Positions 1 to 11,309 of a stretch of DNA of 64,000 nt are shown piece after piece. The position numbers and the translations under genes are program-made. Where the stretch lies: NCBI GenBank assembly GCA_026182355.1, contig JAPFBL010000069.1, positions 1,090,001-1,154,000 on the forward strand. Reading direction: 5' to 3'. The stretch is from Hermatobates lingyangjiaoensis (taxonomy: Eukaryota > Arthropoda > Insecta > Hemiptera > Hermatobatidae). The notes under the pieces were generated by a model. The model was not told the origin of the DNA, ran no database searches, and saw only the letters and a list, made by a program, of their open reading frames with translations. Every line of letters begins with the position of its first letter. Within the stretch, counting starts at the first letter, position 1.

Positions 1-253
1 AGCAGTAAATTGTGTTGTAGCTGGATAATTACAATAACGCTGCAAACACTTTTATTAGAGGTACGTTATAGTACTCAAAACGACCAATTATAATCTCTTT
101 TAAAATCAACAAAGTATCTCTGTAGAATTTGTGATAATATAATATCACAATAGTAGTTGTCATTAACTTGGTCATAAGGAACTTGATTAAGACGGTTTTG
201 AGATCAAAGAATTTGACCGCTTTTGTCCTAGTAGTAGTAGCAGGCAACCCTTT
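1..253. other. AT-rich unique sequence, no gene
   Basis: No coding signal was found. The one 85-codon minus-strand frame here has no recognisable motif and ends in sequence next to a SINE. Confidence 0.5.
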
Positions 254-590
254 TGGTTGCAGTGGATGTCCCACAAGGAAACACACATAGGCAGAACATT
301 GGGCCCTTCGTGATACTGCTCAGTAAAGATTGATTCTACATTGGGGGTCCTAAATGTTACCGAACTCGACGGTATTTAGAGACGGTATTTTAGAACTCGA
401 CGCATCTTTAACGAGTGCCTCACATAGTACAAGCTCGGGACCAAACAGCTTACCGTCCTTTCCGAGGGACGACGTGATCAGATTTATTTACCTCTCACGT
501 GAATAAATCGAGAACCAGGTGGATATTGAACCCCGGATCACCAGTTCAGAGGCAAGTTCGTTAACCACTGCGCTAACCTGGTACCCCCCC
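254..590 (-). mobile_element. tRNA-derived SINE, copy 1
   Basis: On the minus strand the element begins near 585 with a tRNA-like head. It has an A-box-like stretch (TTAGCGCAGTGGTTAACG) and a B-box-like stretch (GGGGTTCAATATCC, degenerate). A body shared with the copies at 3067-3388 and 49784-50090 follows, including a block (around 475-510) reading GATTTATT...GTGAATAAATCGAG on the plus strand. A cytosine run (584-600) abuts the head. Target duplications were not clear. Copies like this are transcribed by RNA polymerase III and mobilised by a partner LINE; that is family knowledge, not something seen here. Confidence 0.8.
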
Positions 591-880
591 CTCCCCCCCC
601 TTTGACCCATTTATAAATGCATGGTTCACAATAAAGAAAACATAACATTTTTACTGAATTTTTGCTCTAAATTTCAATTTAATTTAAATTTTTGGATTTT
701 TATTTATATTTAACCAGTTTCCTGCGGAATTTTTTTATTTACACATACATCTATTTACTATGTTATATAATGGCCTCCAACCATTGCTTCGTTAATGCGT
801 TTATTGTTTCATCCTGATGAATGCTAAACCAAAAATCAGAGACTCTAAATGTTTGCGTGTAGTTATGTGTTCATTTACCT

Positions 881-1050
881 CTTAATATATATATATATAC
901 ATACTTAAAACAAACAGTGACACATAGACTGAAACTGACAAATGACTCACTTTTCAATGTTTGAAATATTAAAACGTGAGCATCTGTTATGATTCAGTCT
1001 ATGACTCACTGTTTATTTTAAGTATTATCTGTCCTTCCGGACATATTTTA
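881..1050 (+). repeat. Foldback family E, copy 1 (PLE-like terminal repeat)
   Basis: Left arm from 901 (ACTTAAAACAAACAGTGACA) and right arm ending near 1022 (CACTGTTTATTTTAAGT) form an imperfect inverted repeat about an apex near 965. The right arm is longer and carries a perfect hairpin TGTCC-TTCC-GGACA at 1030-1043. (TA)n lies on the left at about 888-899. The hammerhead-like core seen in the related copy at 47586 has decayed here to TTGAAATATT remnants. The sequence is clearly related to the repeat at 61333-61505. Confidence 0.7.
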
Positions 1051-1089
1051 TATACATTTTAAATATATTTAATATTAAATATATTTAAA

Positions 1090-1127
<38 letters not shown>

Positions 1128-1128
<1 letters not shown>

Positions 1129-1370
1129 ATTTCACATAAACACGTGAAATAACAAAGTGAAATAACGGGAAAAAAGACTAAGAACTTTCAACCGTAACAA
1201 ACGGTCTCCGTCAGAGTCAAAAACCCAACTCAGTTTTTGACTGAATTAAAAACTTAGTTTTTTTAAGTACGGGTATAACCAGTACTTATAAGCTTCTTCT
1301 GACGAAGACCGCTTGTTACGGTTGAAAGATCTTAGTCTTGTTTTCCCATTTTCTTTTTGTGGTTTGACAT
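1128..1370 (+). repeat. Foldback family A, copy 1, between two (TA)n tracts
   Basis: The left long arm starts GATTTCACATAAACACGTGA, and the short right arm ends TTTTTGTGGTTTGAC. The right arm holds the core CTGACGA-A-GACCG...CGGTT-GAAA at 1299-1327. The apex has an AT-rich insert of about 60 bp not seen in other copies. (TA)n tracts flank it at 1102-1126 and 1378-1408. Family A recurs at 12306, 13446, 29510, 30063, 34549, 46537, 51169 and 58481. Confidence 0.85.
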
Positions 1371-1376
1371 GATATA

Positions 1377-1413
<37 letters not shown>

Positions 1414-1414
1414 T

Positions 1415-1668
1415 TATATGTTCAATGTACATAAAGAAACGTAGGGAAATTAAAAACAAACACTTACAGTCTCTAATTTTTGGTTTAACCGTCTTTAGAC
1501 GGACTTAAGATCCAGTACTGTACCAGTGCGCTTGGTTTCCCTTTCTTATCTCTCTTGAAGACGGTTCAACCGAAAATTAGAGACTGTAAGTGTGTGTTTT
1601 TAATTTCCCTACGTTTTTTTATGTACACTGAACTGTATTTGTCCATTTCGGATCATATTTTCATCAAA
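1415..1668 (+). repeat. Foldback family B, copy 1
   Basis: Inverted arms carry CACTTACAGTCTCTAATTTT on the left and AAAATTAGAGACTGTAAGTG on the right. The right-arm core is TTGAAGAC-GGT-TCA-ACC-GAAA at 1555-1575. The tail holds GTCC-ATTTC-GGAT at 1641-1654, followed by AT-rich sequence running into TATATATATA. (TA)n also lies on the left (1378-1408), so one (TA)n tract separates an A copy from a B copy. Confidence 0.82.
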
Positions 1669-1689
1669 AAAGTATATATATATAAATAA

Positions 1690-2238
1690 TTAAACAATAA
1701 TTAAAAACAATATCAAGGTCAAAAAGCAAGATTTAGGATTCCAGCTATATTTTCTATAGGTAGAAAACCACTAGGCAACTGATATGTAAGAACCAGCATA
1801 GGAAGAAACAGCCGCTGAAACAAACGAATTGGTATTATGATTTCAATGTCCACTGGGAAACTGTGAATTCAAAATGACTCATATATAGGATCACAACTAC
1901 TACCCTTTCTAGGAGGCTGACGATGCATCTGGTTTCAGGAGCCAAAGAACACTTCTAAAGATTCATAAACAAAAATTTCAGGGAATACTCATGTTGAATA
2001 TACTAAATTATAGCAAAGAAAAGGACGGAGAAGACTCAGGATATTAGAAGCGCTGTTCATACTAAAACTCTAGCATGAAATCAAAAAGGTAATTTTGCCA
2101 TACCAGTTGCGCTTGTTTGGAAACCTAGGGCTAGTTAGCCAACACTGAACCCTAACCTGTGGTAACCTTCAGTTAACTTGTTCACTTTGTTTTTGCAATG
2201 AATTTAACATTGATATTATATACTATATGTGTATTTAT
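1690..2238. other. Unique AT-rich stretch, no gene seen
   Basis: Mixed-composition sequence without an open frame of note, clear repeat arms or RNA-like structure. Confidence 0.5.

Positions 2239-2308
<70 letters not shown>
2239..2308. repeat. Compound (TA)n(TG)n microsatellite
   Basis: About 37 bp of TA passes directly into about 30 bp of TG. A shorter (TA)n lies at 2393-2419. A 90-codon frame across both encodes only YIYIYI and VCVCVC and is not a gene. Confidence 0.95.
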
Positions 2309-2309
<1 letters not shown>

Positions 2310-2385
2310 ATGGCAAGTGCAAAAATTTTGAAATAAAAGTTTTCTACGTTCGATCATTTCTTTTCATCACCATCTGCGGTTGTTT

Positions 2386-2419
<34 letters not shown>

Positions 2420-2422
<3 letters not shown>

Positions 2423-3052
2423 CTATGTTATTTAATTAAAAGGAAAAATATTACATTTTATAATAATTAAAGGCTTGTTAACGCATTAAACACATTTATA
2501 AATTATTTGACACGCTAACTGAGATTACTGCAGCAAGCAGTACGAGTAGCCTAATTTATTCTGAATTCATTAAGAAGTGCATTCTAAAGGCTTTAGTTGC
2601 ATAAAATGAATAACATTTTTTTCACGGCTAAATGATTTTTTTTTTGTTACAGATAATTATAAGCATTAAAGGAGAATTATTGTTTTAATGAATGAAGCCA
2701 TAGACTGGTGATGCATGCTGTTTACACATCTCAGTAACCTCATCTTTATTTATCAGTTTCTTTCCTGTTCTTGGCCTATTATTAAATGAACTTCATGTTT
2801 AATTTATTCAACCATATGTGGATGTCAAATTAAAAAGAAAAAATTTACACGTAATTCAAATTGCTTTTTTTTTTTACAAAGTAATTAAAATGCACTTGCA
2901 TGCACCAGCTTAACTAATGTTGAAACAGTTGAAAAAAAAAAACTTTTTACTGCTTATATTCTGAACAATATCTGCAGAAATACTCATTTTAATATATTAT
3001 TTATTGCCGGAGTTCAAAATTTAATGTATATATTAATATTTAAACAAAAAAT
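2420..3052. other. AT-rich spacer, no gene seen
   Basis: Several homopolymer T and A runs (for example 2638-2645, 2867-2875, 2932-2942). No feature could be supported. Confidence 0.5.
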
Positions 3053-3402
3053 TATCATACTTGGTAATTAGGTTAGGTTGCAGTGGCAGTTCCACAAGGG
3101 AACACACGTAGGCCGAGCGTTGGCCCTTTGTGATACCACACAATGAGGATTGATTCTACAGTGGGAGTACTAAATTTCGCCTAACTGAAATGTATTTAGA
3201 GTAGGGATTTTTAACGAGTACCTGATATCGTACAGGCTCGGGACAGACGGTTTAACGTCCTTCTCCGAGGACGATGCGCTCAGATTTATTCACCTCCCGC
3301 GTGAATAAATCGAGGGCCAGGTGAGGATCGAACCCCGGTCCTATCAGTTCAGAGGCGAGTACGTAACCATTGAGCTAGCCTGGCCCCCTATCATACTTGG
3401 TA
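3053..3402 (-). mobile_element. tRNA-derived SINE, copy 2, intact with target duplication
   Basis: The SINE body is 3067-3388 and reads on the minus strand. Its tRNA-like head has an A box (TAGCTCAATGGTT) and a strong B box (GGGGTTCGATCC), then a body containing GTGAATAAATC. The 14-bp sequence TATCATACTTGGTA occurs at 3053-3066 and again at 3389-3402. This is a perfect target-site duplication, which fixes both ends and indicates LINE-type insertion. It is the best-preserved of the three copies in this window. Confidence 0.93.
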
Positions 3403-4585
3403 TATTGAAAGCAACAATGACTAGATAATATAATGTATGGTTTTTTATATCATAGAACTTAATAACCAGAATCATAATAACAATATAATCCTGATAAGAG
3501 AAGCGTAAATGTATTTGATTTGTATCAAATAGTTTATCTCATTATATCTATTGTAAGTTTCAAAGTAATTTAGGTTTAACTTTTTTTCAGATATTTTTTT
3601 TTATAATTGTAAATGAAAAGTGAATTAGATTTTTTTTTTCTTTACTGAAAATGGATGTTGATAAAATAGTTAAAATTGCTATTTATTTCAACAATAAAAG
3701 CTGCTATGAAGGAGAACAAAATAATACTATCTGTATTGAGGCAACATGTCATGAAATGACAGTAATATGTTAACATGTTATAAAATTTCAATAACATGTC
3801 ATGAATACATAAGATATTATATTAGACTTTTACAAATTTTCAATGTTGTTTGCACACTTGACAAGTACACTGAATGCACGATTTTTTACCGCGACCAAAA
3901 TTTAAAAAATTATGACTAATAGTATAACCTTTGAGATAGCCATGTTAGCTTCAAGCATTGCTAACAAAACATTCATATTAAAAAAATTAAAAACAGATTA
4001 AATTTGAAAAATTCTTACATAAATTAATTGATTAGAAATTTGATTACTTACTATTTTTATCATTAAAAACTTCTTTATGAAATGCCTAAATTTGGGAAAT
4101 CAAAAATTTAGGGTAGGTTAGTCGTTATTATTAGATATTAGTTAGTTCGTTAGCGTGTAGCATTTTAAGGGTTCTAAAGATTTGGAAAACTTAGATGATG
4201 TTAAAGATATATGTTCTTTACAATTATTAGAAATGTTTAAGGGAATAATATTTTTAATATAATAATTTAAATATTCCCTATCAATGTTTAACCAATCATA
4301 AAGATCTTTTATTGAATATAATTATTACAGATTCAGACGTAGACCGGATGGGAAACAGTAATAAACTTAGAGCTCTTCGGGGCATATTTAGTAATACAAG
4401 ATGGTTCAACCGAATTGTACTCACAGAGGATATGGCCCCTTAAAGTCTCAAAAAGTACCTAAAAGCTCACTTTCGTGACAACTTAATACTTTTTTCAATG
4501 AAAGATAAAATAGTTTTTCTTATATCAAAATTTGCAGCAGAAAATTATAAAAATGGAGAACCTTTTCTTTAAATTCTTTGCCAAT
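3403..4585. other. AT-rich unique sequence, no gene seen
   Basis: No coding frame or clear repeat. Around 4395-4410 a short string GATGGTTCAACCGAATTGTA resembles a decayed family B arm, too short to call. Confidence 0.45.
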
Positions 4586-4587
4586 GG

Positions 4588-4790
4588 GTGACGGTTGGAG
4601 TTCCCAAGTGCGCTTGGTGAGCACTTCTCAACTCTCCTGATGACGGTTCAACAAAACCTTACAGACTGTAAGTGTGTTCGTATATTTATTCTGTGTCTAT
4701 GGTTTACTCTGAAATGTTTTTTATCCCTTTTGGATCTGGATGTCTGTTTCCACTTGGTTCAATTTCGTCTTATATTTTTCGAAATTACGA
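4588..4790 (+). repeat. Family B single arm, copy 3
   Basis: Only the right arm is present. CTGATGACGGTTCAAC (about 4637) is followed by ACAGACTGTAAGTGTG and a tail like the other B copies with TTTTGGATC. The GAAA part of the core has decayed. A 69-codon frame here is a by-product of the repeat. Confidence 0.6.
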
Positions 4791-4799
4791 ATTTTTTTC

Positions 4800-5500
4800 T
4801 TTAATTCAGAGCTCAATTTAAAAATTAAATCACCATAATTTTTTAATTTTTTATTGGACATGTTTTGGTGTTACATCCACCATCTTCAGCAAAAAACACA
4901 ATTAAAACTGTAAAATATATTGAAACTATAGGTTCCATTTAGTTTTGGAAGAACTCGTCAAAGACAATTATAAATAACTGTTCATTTATTTATAATTTAG
5001 AATATGATCATATTCGTCTTGCAGTTTACTTTATTGAAGGCTCTTATAGTGTTTAATATAGTAAGTCAATCAAACTCGTTACAAATCAAATTAACGACGT
5101 AAATCCAAACACATAAAAATTATATTGACATTAAGGAATATTGTGAACATAAAAAGAATATTACGAGTTAAAATTCCCTTTTAAGATAGAGGAATTTAGT
5201 AAACAAATAAATGTTAAGATTATATTTGTGATTATCAATTAATTCATTTTATCTGCTGGATTGATGCACAAATTGATGATTCATAATTATTAATTATATT
5301 ATGAATTATAATTATATTCTGATGAATAAAAATTTACTATTCATCATAATATTTTGGTTTAATACATATCTCCAATATAATACTTTTTTTTTATTTATTT
5401 TTTTATTAATATGCTCCAACAGTATGTTGTTTATTACTTGCATTAAAATCTTGGATGGTATATTATAATCCATATTAAGTTATGATAATGTAGGTTACAA
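4800..5500. other. AT-rich spacer, no gene seen
   Basis: Simple AT-rich sequence with short local tandem motifs (AATTATTAATTAT near 5285). Nothing further could be supported. Confidence 0.45.
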
Positions 5501-5551
5501 TAATAGTAATCACTATACATATATAATAATAATAATACATCCATTTTTACT

Positions 5552-7203
5552 TTACTATAAGTAAAGTATAGTGATCGTGAAAAAATTCGATCTCGAGATT
5601 TTGACGGAATCACATGTTTTGAGGTCCCAGAAGTCGTTTTATGACGTTTTTACGATGACGTCTGTGTGTGTGTGGGTGGGTGGGTGGATGGGTGCGTGTG
5701 TTAGCATTGCTTGTTACCACGCTACGGTCCAGAATCTTTGATGGATCAAGTTGATATTTTACACAAAAATGGGCCTCATAAAGACGAAGATCCCTATTGT
5801 TTGGGAAGAATTATGCATGATGGGAAAGTCGCTTTTTTTGCCAAAAACCGTTTTTTTTTAAAACATTTATTTCTCCTAAACTGATAATCCTAGAGTTTTG
5901 AAATTTTGACATTATCTTTGAGGTTACAAATGGAACAAACGAAAAATATATTCAAAATTTTAAATCAACAGGAAATTTTTTTTTTCAATAAAATGTACAA
6001 ATTTTGACTTATAATTCAATCTCAAACATTGTGAGAGCGATACAAGCCATACTGTTTGACGGACAAAAATGAAACTATGCCTATAAATAGAACATTATGT
6101 GAAAAATGAATTGAAATATTTTTTTTCAAAATTACATTCGCTAAAGGGGCGTTACAGTACGATTTCTGTTTTCAGAAAATGTTTTTTTAACGCTAAACGG
6201 CTCATTTAAAAATAATGAAAATTTGACCAAACATAGAACAAAAAATTAGCAATTCATAAAAAAAAATTCATGAAGTTTCAATTACGGAAAAGAGCAATAA
6301 CGCTATAAAAACTTTTTGTTTATCCTAGACTAAGAGATTACCTGCTATACTTGTCGAATTTTTTATATTTTTTTACATTGTTTACATTGACTTAGAAATT
6401 TTTTGAGCAAATCCACTGAGATAAAATTGATATTTATAAAGGAATAATTTTAATTGTTTATTGACTTTCATGAGATGTAAGAGGAATAATATTGTGCAGG
6501 AAAATAATAATACTCACTCAGAAAAAATTCGTAAATATGTTATTTGACAAAGGGGAAGGAAAATGATCTTATTAAATACTAAGAACCTTATTATTATTAT
6601 TAGTTTAAAGATTAAAATTCTCAGTATAATAATTCTATAAAAGACCAAAAATGTAAATGATAATTCATAATTGGAATCTTTCGTTTAGAGATTAATAAAT
6701 GTAATTATCGTACATCTTTAATTAACAAAGCACCTTAAAATAACATTTTCTTCGCTGTTTAAGATGTTTTTCAGAGAAAAAAAGGGTATTTTCCTGTTTT
6801 AAATTTTAAAATTTTACTTTAATATTCAATGTAGTAGGATGTCAAGTAAACGATGTAAGAAATCCACTGGCTGTTTGAACAAAAGTCATTTTCTTGTAGG
6901 AAAATAAATCATTTCAAGAAATGTTCACTTTGGTTTTTCAAAAATGTTATTACTGCTGTAGTTATACTAATGAAATTATTTGCAAATAATAAATTATTTG
7001 TGATGTACAAAAATAAGCATATAAATTGATATGTCCTTCAATCACTATCTGTACTACCTCAGGAATGAAAGGATAATAATTATATCCCATTTAGATGTTT
7101 ACGTTATGCTTAAATGAGACGTTATGTTTTATATACTCAAGAAATTTGACATTAAGTTACTTATAGTAAAGTAGAGTGTAGGCCACTCCTGATTTTTTTT
7201 TAT
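5552..7203 (+). mobile_element. Long non-coding repeat T, copy 1 (about 1.65 kb)
   Basis: It begins CTTTACTATAAGTAAAGTAT and ends near 7160-7203 with the inverted form ACTTATAGTAAAGTAGAGTG plus GGCCACTCC and a T run. Inside are a GTGGGTGGGTGG stretch (about 5660-5700) and a conserved block GTCCAGAATCTTTGATGGAT (5728-5747). Homologous copies occur at 55478-57545 (same strand) and 17281-18450 (opposite strand). No open frame is conserved between copies. The palindromic ends suggest a non-autonomous DNA element, but the superfamily is not identified. Confidence 0.75.
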
Positions 7204-7745
7204 TTTCCATCGTAACTTGGATCGACTAGTAAATCATAAATTATTTATTAATAGTAATGGAATATGTAGATTTTTTTATCATTATTGCTTCAAAATAATA
7301 TTGTTGATTTTGTGAGGTGAAAATGAAATAATTGTAGAGATATGACTGGAGTGTAAGGAGTATTGGTTGTGAAGACAGGAAGTGGCAGGGATTGACAAAA
7401 GCGTGACTCTTAGACTGGACTTAACAAAGCAATGAGAACATTGAACTCTTGATTTATTTTCGTCTTCTAAAGTAGCCCCGCTTTTACTCTGCCATTCTAT
7501 ACACTTTACTTAAACATCTTTTATTCTTCCCTTTCAAGGATTAAACTTTAAACATTTTTATGACCAATAACGTTTAGAATACTATGCTTTAGAACTAAAT
7601 TTAGTGTGACGTGTTACATGACTCTTTAGGTTACCTCATTGTTAATATAGGCATTTTCAGAAATTAAATAAATTTATCTTTGCCAGTAACCTTGCATAAA
7701 AAATTGTAATTCTGAATAATTATAACAAATACTAATAATACATAA

Positions 7746-7793
7746 AAAAAATCTGGATTGGCCTACTCAACTTTACTATAAGTATACATAACA
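7746..7793 (-). repeat. Isolated end of repeat T, inverted
   Basis: AAAAATCTGGATTGGCCTAC followed by CTTTACTATAAGTA is the right end of T in reverse orientation. It faces the end at 7160-7203, so 7160-7793 looks like a 0.63-kb unit with about 40-bp inverted ends, or a second T copy deleted for most of its body. Confidence 0.6.
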
Positions 7794-7865
7794 TCATAAT
7801 ACACATTATTACATAATATACAAAATACATATACTAATACATAATATAATACATAATATACATAA

Positions 7866-8045
7866 TCTATATAAATAAAATAATGATTTTGTCTGTATAT
7901 TGCTTTGAACTGACTCATTTCAAGTTTTCTTTACGTTTCATACGAGTACATTGGAGAAACCGAATCCACCATTAGAAAAATTTCTATCGCGGTTTGTCGG
8001 TTTGTCTGTTTGTCCGCAAAACTTTGTCACAAGTAAACTCAGCTA
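7866..8045 (+). mobile_element. Helitron-like 5' end fragment
   Basis: It begins TCTATATAAATAAAATAATG after an A, the usual Helitron entry (TC start, A|T insertion). It continues with TTTGTCTGTATATTGCTTTG, AACTGACTCATTTCAAGTT and GTTTGTCTGTTTGTCCGCAA. The same sequence is found reversed at 38590-38826. The fragment runs straight into the CA tract at 8050. Confidence 0.55.
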
Positions 8046-8049
8046 CCAT

Positions 8050-8597
<548 letters not shown>

Positions 8598-8639
8598 ACG
8601 TTACCTATGATTTGGAATTATTAGTATTATAGTTTTCTG

Positions 8640-9539
8640 ATTTATTGTTACAGTTTCTTTTTTACTATATTTGACTGCATTAACTGTTAAATTATTTTAA
8701 ATTGAATTCAGAAAATCATTACTTTTATTAATTATGATTAAATATAATTTGACAACTAATCAAGAATGTGACAATAACATGCAAAATATTTTATAAAAAT
8801 CATGCTTTAGCTTTTGAAAACATTGGATAACTATTAGAGAAAGTTTTAAAAATTTGAAACGTTAGTAATTAATTTATTTTTGCCCACAGTACAAAGGGAA
8901 CCAATAGTTGACAGATTTCTATGTACCATATAATGTTTCCAAGAGAGGCACAAGATGAGAATTCGTGCAAATTGGAAAGTGAATTGGGTTCATTTCCTTT
9001 TGACATCCATCGGTGTGATATTTGTTTCTTTCTTTAAAGGAATCGTGATCTTATGCTCAGAAAATTCACGTTTCCCTACCATGTGTATGTGTATTCCTTA
9101 CTATTGCTTGATTTATACATATGCGCTTAATAAGCTCCATAAGGTATACTTTTTTTTTAAAAAAAAAAGGCATTGTCACAACTACTTTAATAAATTAAGC
9201 ACATAAAAAAAAACTATGTGACATTAGAAACTGTACAGTGAATGTCACAGTTTCTTCCATTCATTGGAATAATAAATAAAGGAAGAAACAAGTACTTGAA
9301 CATTTAGTGGAAGTCAGTTTTCAAAAGCTTTTGACAACACAGCACTAAAAGATATGAATCATTTTTTCAATTTTGTATTCAATGTTATAGTAATTGTTTT
9401 ATATATCAATGTATATTTGTCCAAGTTGGCAGGAAGCTACCTTGCACTCATTATTCACTGAAATATACGGCTGCAACTGCATTGGAAACTTTATGATGAT
9501 GATTTTCAAGTCTTTTGACTATTTATCATATTTTCTGTA

Positions 9540-9540
<1 letters not shown>
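8640..9540. other. AT-rich unique sequence, no gene seen
   Basis: One 83-codon frame (8955-9206) shows no known motif and ends in a run of lysines from a poly-A; it is not treated as a gene. Confidence 0.45.

Positions 9541-9588
<48 letters not shown>
9541..9588. repeat. (TA)n tract next to foldback G
   Basis: About 45 bp of pure TA ends directly at the first base of the foldback. Confidence 0.95.
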
Positions 9589-9590
<2 letters not shown>

Positions 9591-9907
9591 TTTGATTAAA
9601 TAATACGCCATATTTACGGTTGTCTAGTTTCCTTGTGTATTTCTCAAGGGATCTGAATAATCTTCTTGTACAAACATCTAAATTGAATAGAACATTTCCA
9701 ATGGTTCCATTGTCTTTAAATCTTGCATTTCATTATTGTTACAACTATTACTATTGCTATTACTACTACTACTATCACTACTATCGACATGTTTCGACTG
9801 CTCGTCAGTCATCTTCTGGATAATGAGGTTCTAAGCTGAGAAGGAAACTAGTCAACCGTAAATATGGCGTATTATTTAATCAAAACTCAGCAAAGAACCT
9901 CATTATC

Positions 9908-9935
9908 CAGAAGATGACTGACGAGCAGTCGAAAC
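9908..9935 (+). other. Hammerhead-like core of foldback G
   Basis: CAGAAGA-T-GACTG-ACGAG-CAGTC-GAAAC reads as the motif CTGANGA-N-stem-GAAA with a U-to-A change at the second base. The mirror copy is at 9791-9819. The ATG of the downstream frame (9914) lies inside the core. One base separates the first box from the stem, unlike the canonical ribozyme, so self-cleavage is not assumed. Confidence 0.5.
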
Positions 9936-10183
9936 ATGTCGATAGTAGTGATAGTAGTAGTAGTAATAGCAATAGTACTAGTTGTAACAATAATGAAATT
10001 AGTGGAAATTCAAGATTTAAAGACAATGGAACCATTGGAAATGTTCTATTCAATTTAGATGTTTGTACAAGAAGATTATTCAGATCCCTTGAGAAATACA
10101 CAAGGAAACTAGTCAACCGTAAATATGGCGTATTATTTAATCAAACCTGTATAAATGAAGGACTGCTTCCTAAATATACCAAT
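9914..10183 (+). pseudogene. N-terminal fragment of a Penelope-like ORF, cut at (TA)n
   Basis: An open frame starts at the ATG inside the hammerhead-like core. It runs through a Ser/Asn-rich stretch (residues 10-30) to a conserved-looking block: RLFRSLEKYT, KLVNRKYG, FNQTCINEG, LLPKYTN (residues about 55-90). It then reads into TATATA as IYIYK. Closely related peptides occur at 53323 (TCIDEGLLPKYTN), 15570-15745, 34889 and 36050, and the first of these is cut at the same codon before (TA)n. I infer this is the start of a PLE protein (the segment before the reverse transcriptase) because of its position next to PLE-type terminal repeats. The RT itself is absent. It is not a functional gene. 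Confidence 0.55.
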
Positions 10184-10194
10184 ATATATATATA

Positions 10195-11304
10195 TAAATG
10201 AATGTGTGTCTGTCTGTACATGATAGATTCAAAAGCCATATATCCAATCGCCGTGAAAATTTGGGAAATAATTAGGGATATCCCTGGAAAGGTTTAATGT
10301 AATTTTTTTTTTTAAATCAGATAGATGTTCTAGGTGCTCCTGAACAAATTATAAAAACTGAAATTTTGTTTTGGAATAATGAACCACCCGTCCTACTGGT
10401 CCGATTTGTTTGCATTTATTTACATTGTCTTGGACAGTTCTTAAGTGAAATAAAATGGTTATTTAGAGATTTATTTAAAAACTTTTGTGATGTTTGAATA
10501 AGTTAAGATTATATGTTAGAACAATAAAATTATTAAGTGTAAAAAAATAGCCCTAATCAAACATATATTTTCTGATGCATTCCTTGGTGTTACGAATAGT
10601 TGTTGAACAAGTGTTTGACTAATCAAACAAAACATAAGTTCTATCATCCTTCTAAGAAATATAAATTCACTACGACTATGCAATGGGACTAGGCTATCAG
10701 TAAAAAAATTAATGAATAACATAATTGATGCAACCATTTTACATAGAAAACACTAAGGGGAACATGTACTACTACCACGCATTCATATGATACTATCGGA
10801 TACTATATTTGAATTGAAACGTCTAAACTTTCCTGTACGACTAGCCTTCGCAATGACCATTAACAAAGCACAGGGACAATCACTGCAAGTATGTGGATTA
10901 AATTTGATAAATCCATGCTTCTCACATGGACAGCTGTACGTTGGGTGTTCATGAGTTCGAAAACAGTGAAATTTATTTGTTCTTGCGCCAGACAGGAAAA
11001 CAAAAAATGTTGTATATTTACAAGCACTACAGTAAAAAATATATTGGCAGAATATTTTTTATACCGAGAAGAAACAAACAGTTAAGATAAGGTTCCAATA
11101 GTTTAATATATCATGGAATCATTACCTGATGTTTTTGACATATCTTTTGCAGATAAGTATTTTAGGGAAAATTTCAATTAAGTAAAGTGTACTTAGTAAA
11201 TTGTACTAAGTATAAATGTACATGACATGTATGTTAAAAAAGCTTAAGGTAACATGACATTCACTAACAACAGTTGGCGGTACGAAGTTTGAAGGGTTAG
11301 CTGG
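10195..11304 (+). mobile_element. Decayed Helitron, about 1.1 kb
   Basis: The left part (about 10195-10290) has a typical Helitron start: TATATAAATGAATGTGTGTC, then GATTCAAAAGCC and CGCCGTGAAAATTTG. A broken RepHel helicase follows (10619-11035). The 3' end near 11270-11304 reads GCGGTACGAAGTTTG...GGGTTAGCTGG before T, matching the common Helitron 3' terminus ending CTRR. The Rep domain and most of the helicase are missing. The exact 5' boundary is obscured because it merges with the (TA)n of foldback G. Confidence 0.75.
10619..11035 (+). pseudogene. Helitron RepHel helicase C-terminus (Pif1-like), broken
   Basis: One reading frame shows the end of a Pif1-family helicase as found in Helitrons. 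In order: ILLRNIN and LCNGTRLSVKKLMNN (residues about 10-35), ATIL, GEHVLLPRI, FPVRLAFAMTINKAQGQSL (motif V region, near 10831-10887), NPCFSHGQLYVGCS (motif VI, near 10907-10950), then APDRKTKNVVY and a stop at 11033-11035. Three in-frame stops (near 10755, 10951 and 10966) break it, and a stop precedes the visible part. The domain would unwind DNA during rolling-circle transposition. The N-terminal helicase motifs and the Rep nuclease are absent. Shadow frames at 10516-10737 (minus) and 10891-11085 are not genes. Confidence 0.88.
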
Positions 11305-11309
11305 TAAAT

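Larger units (their letters stand above)
9589..10190 (+). repeat. Foldback family G with 235-250-bp arms
   Basis: The left arm (9589-9829) is the near-perfect reverse complement of the right arm (9894-10148). Both outer ends carry TTAAATAATACGCCATATTT or its reverse. A third copy of that terminal stretch (about 9843-9886) lies between the arms in direct orientation. The order is therefore inverted copy, tail of a direct copy, full direct copy, the arrangement of partly tandem plus inverted terminal repeats described for Penelope-like elements. The right side continues into GGACTGCTTCC and ends in (TA)n at about 10184. Confidence 0.88.

Noticed and set aside
9880..10116. 78-codon minus-strand frame (MTSFLVYFSRDLNNLL)
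   Set aside because: It is antisense to the PLE-like frame and appears twice only because the arms are inverted copies.
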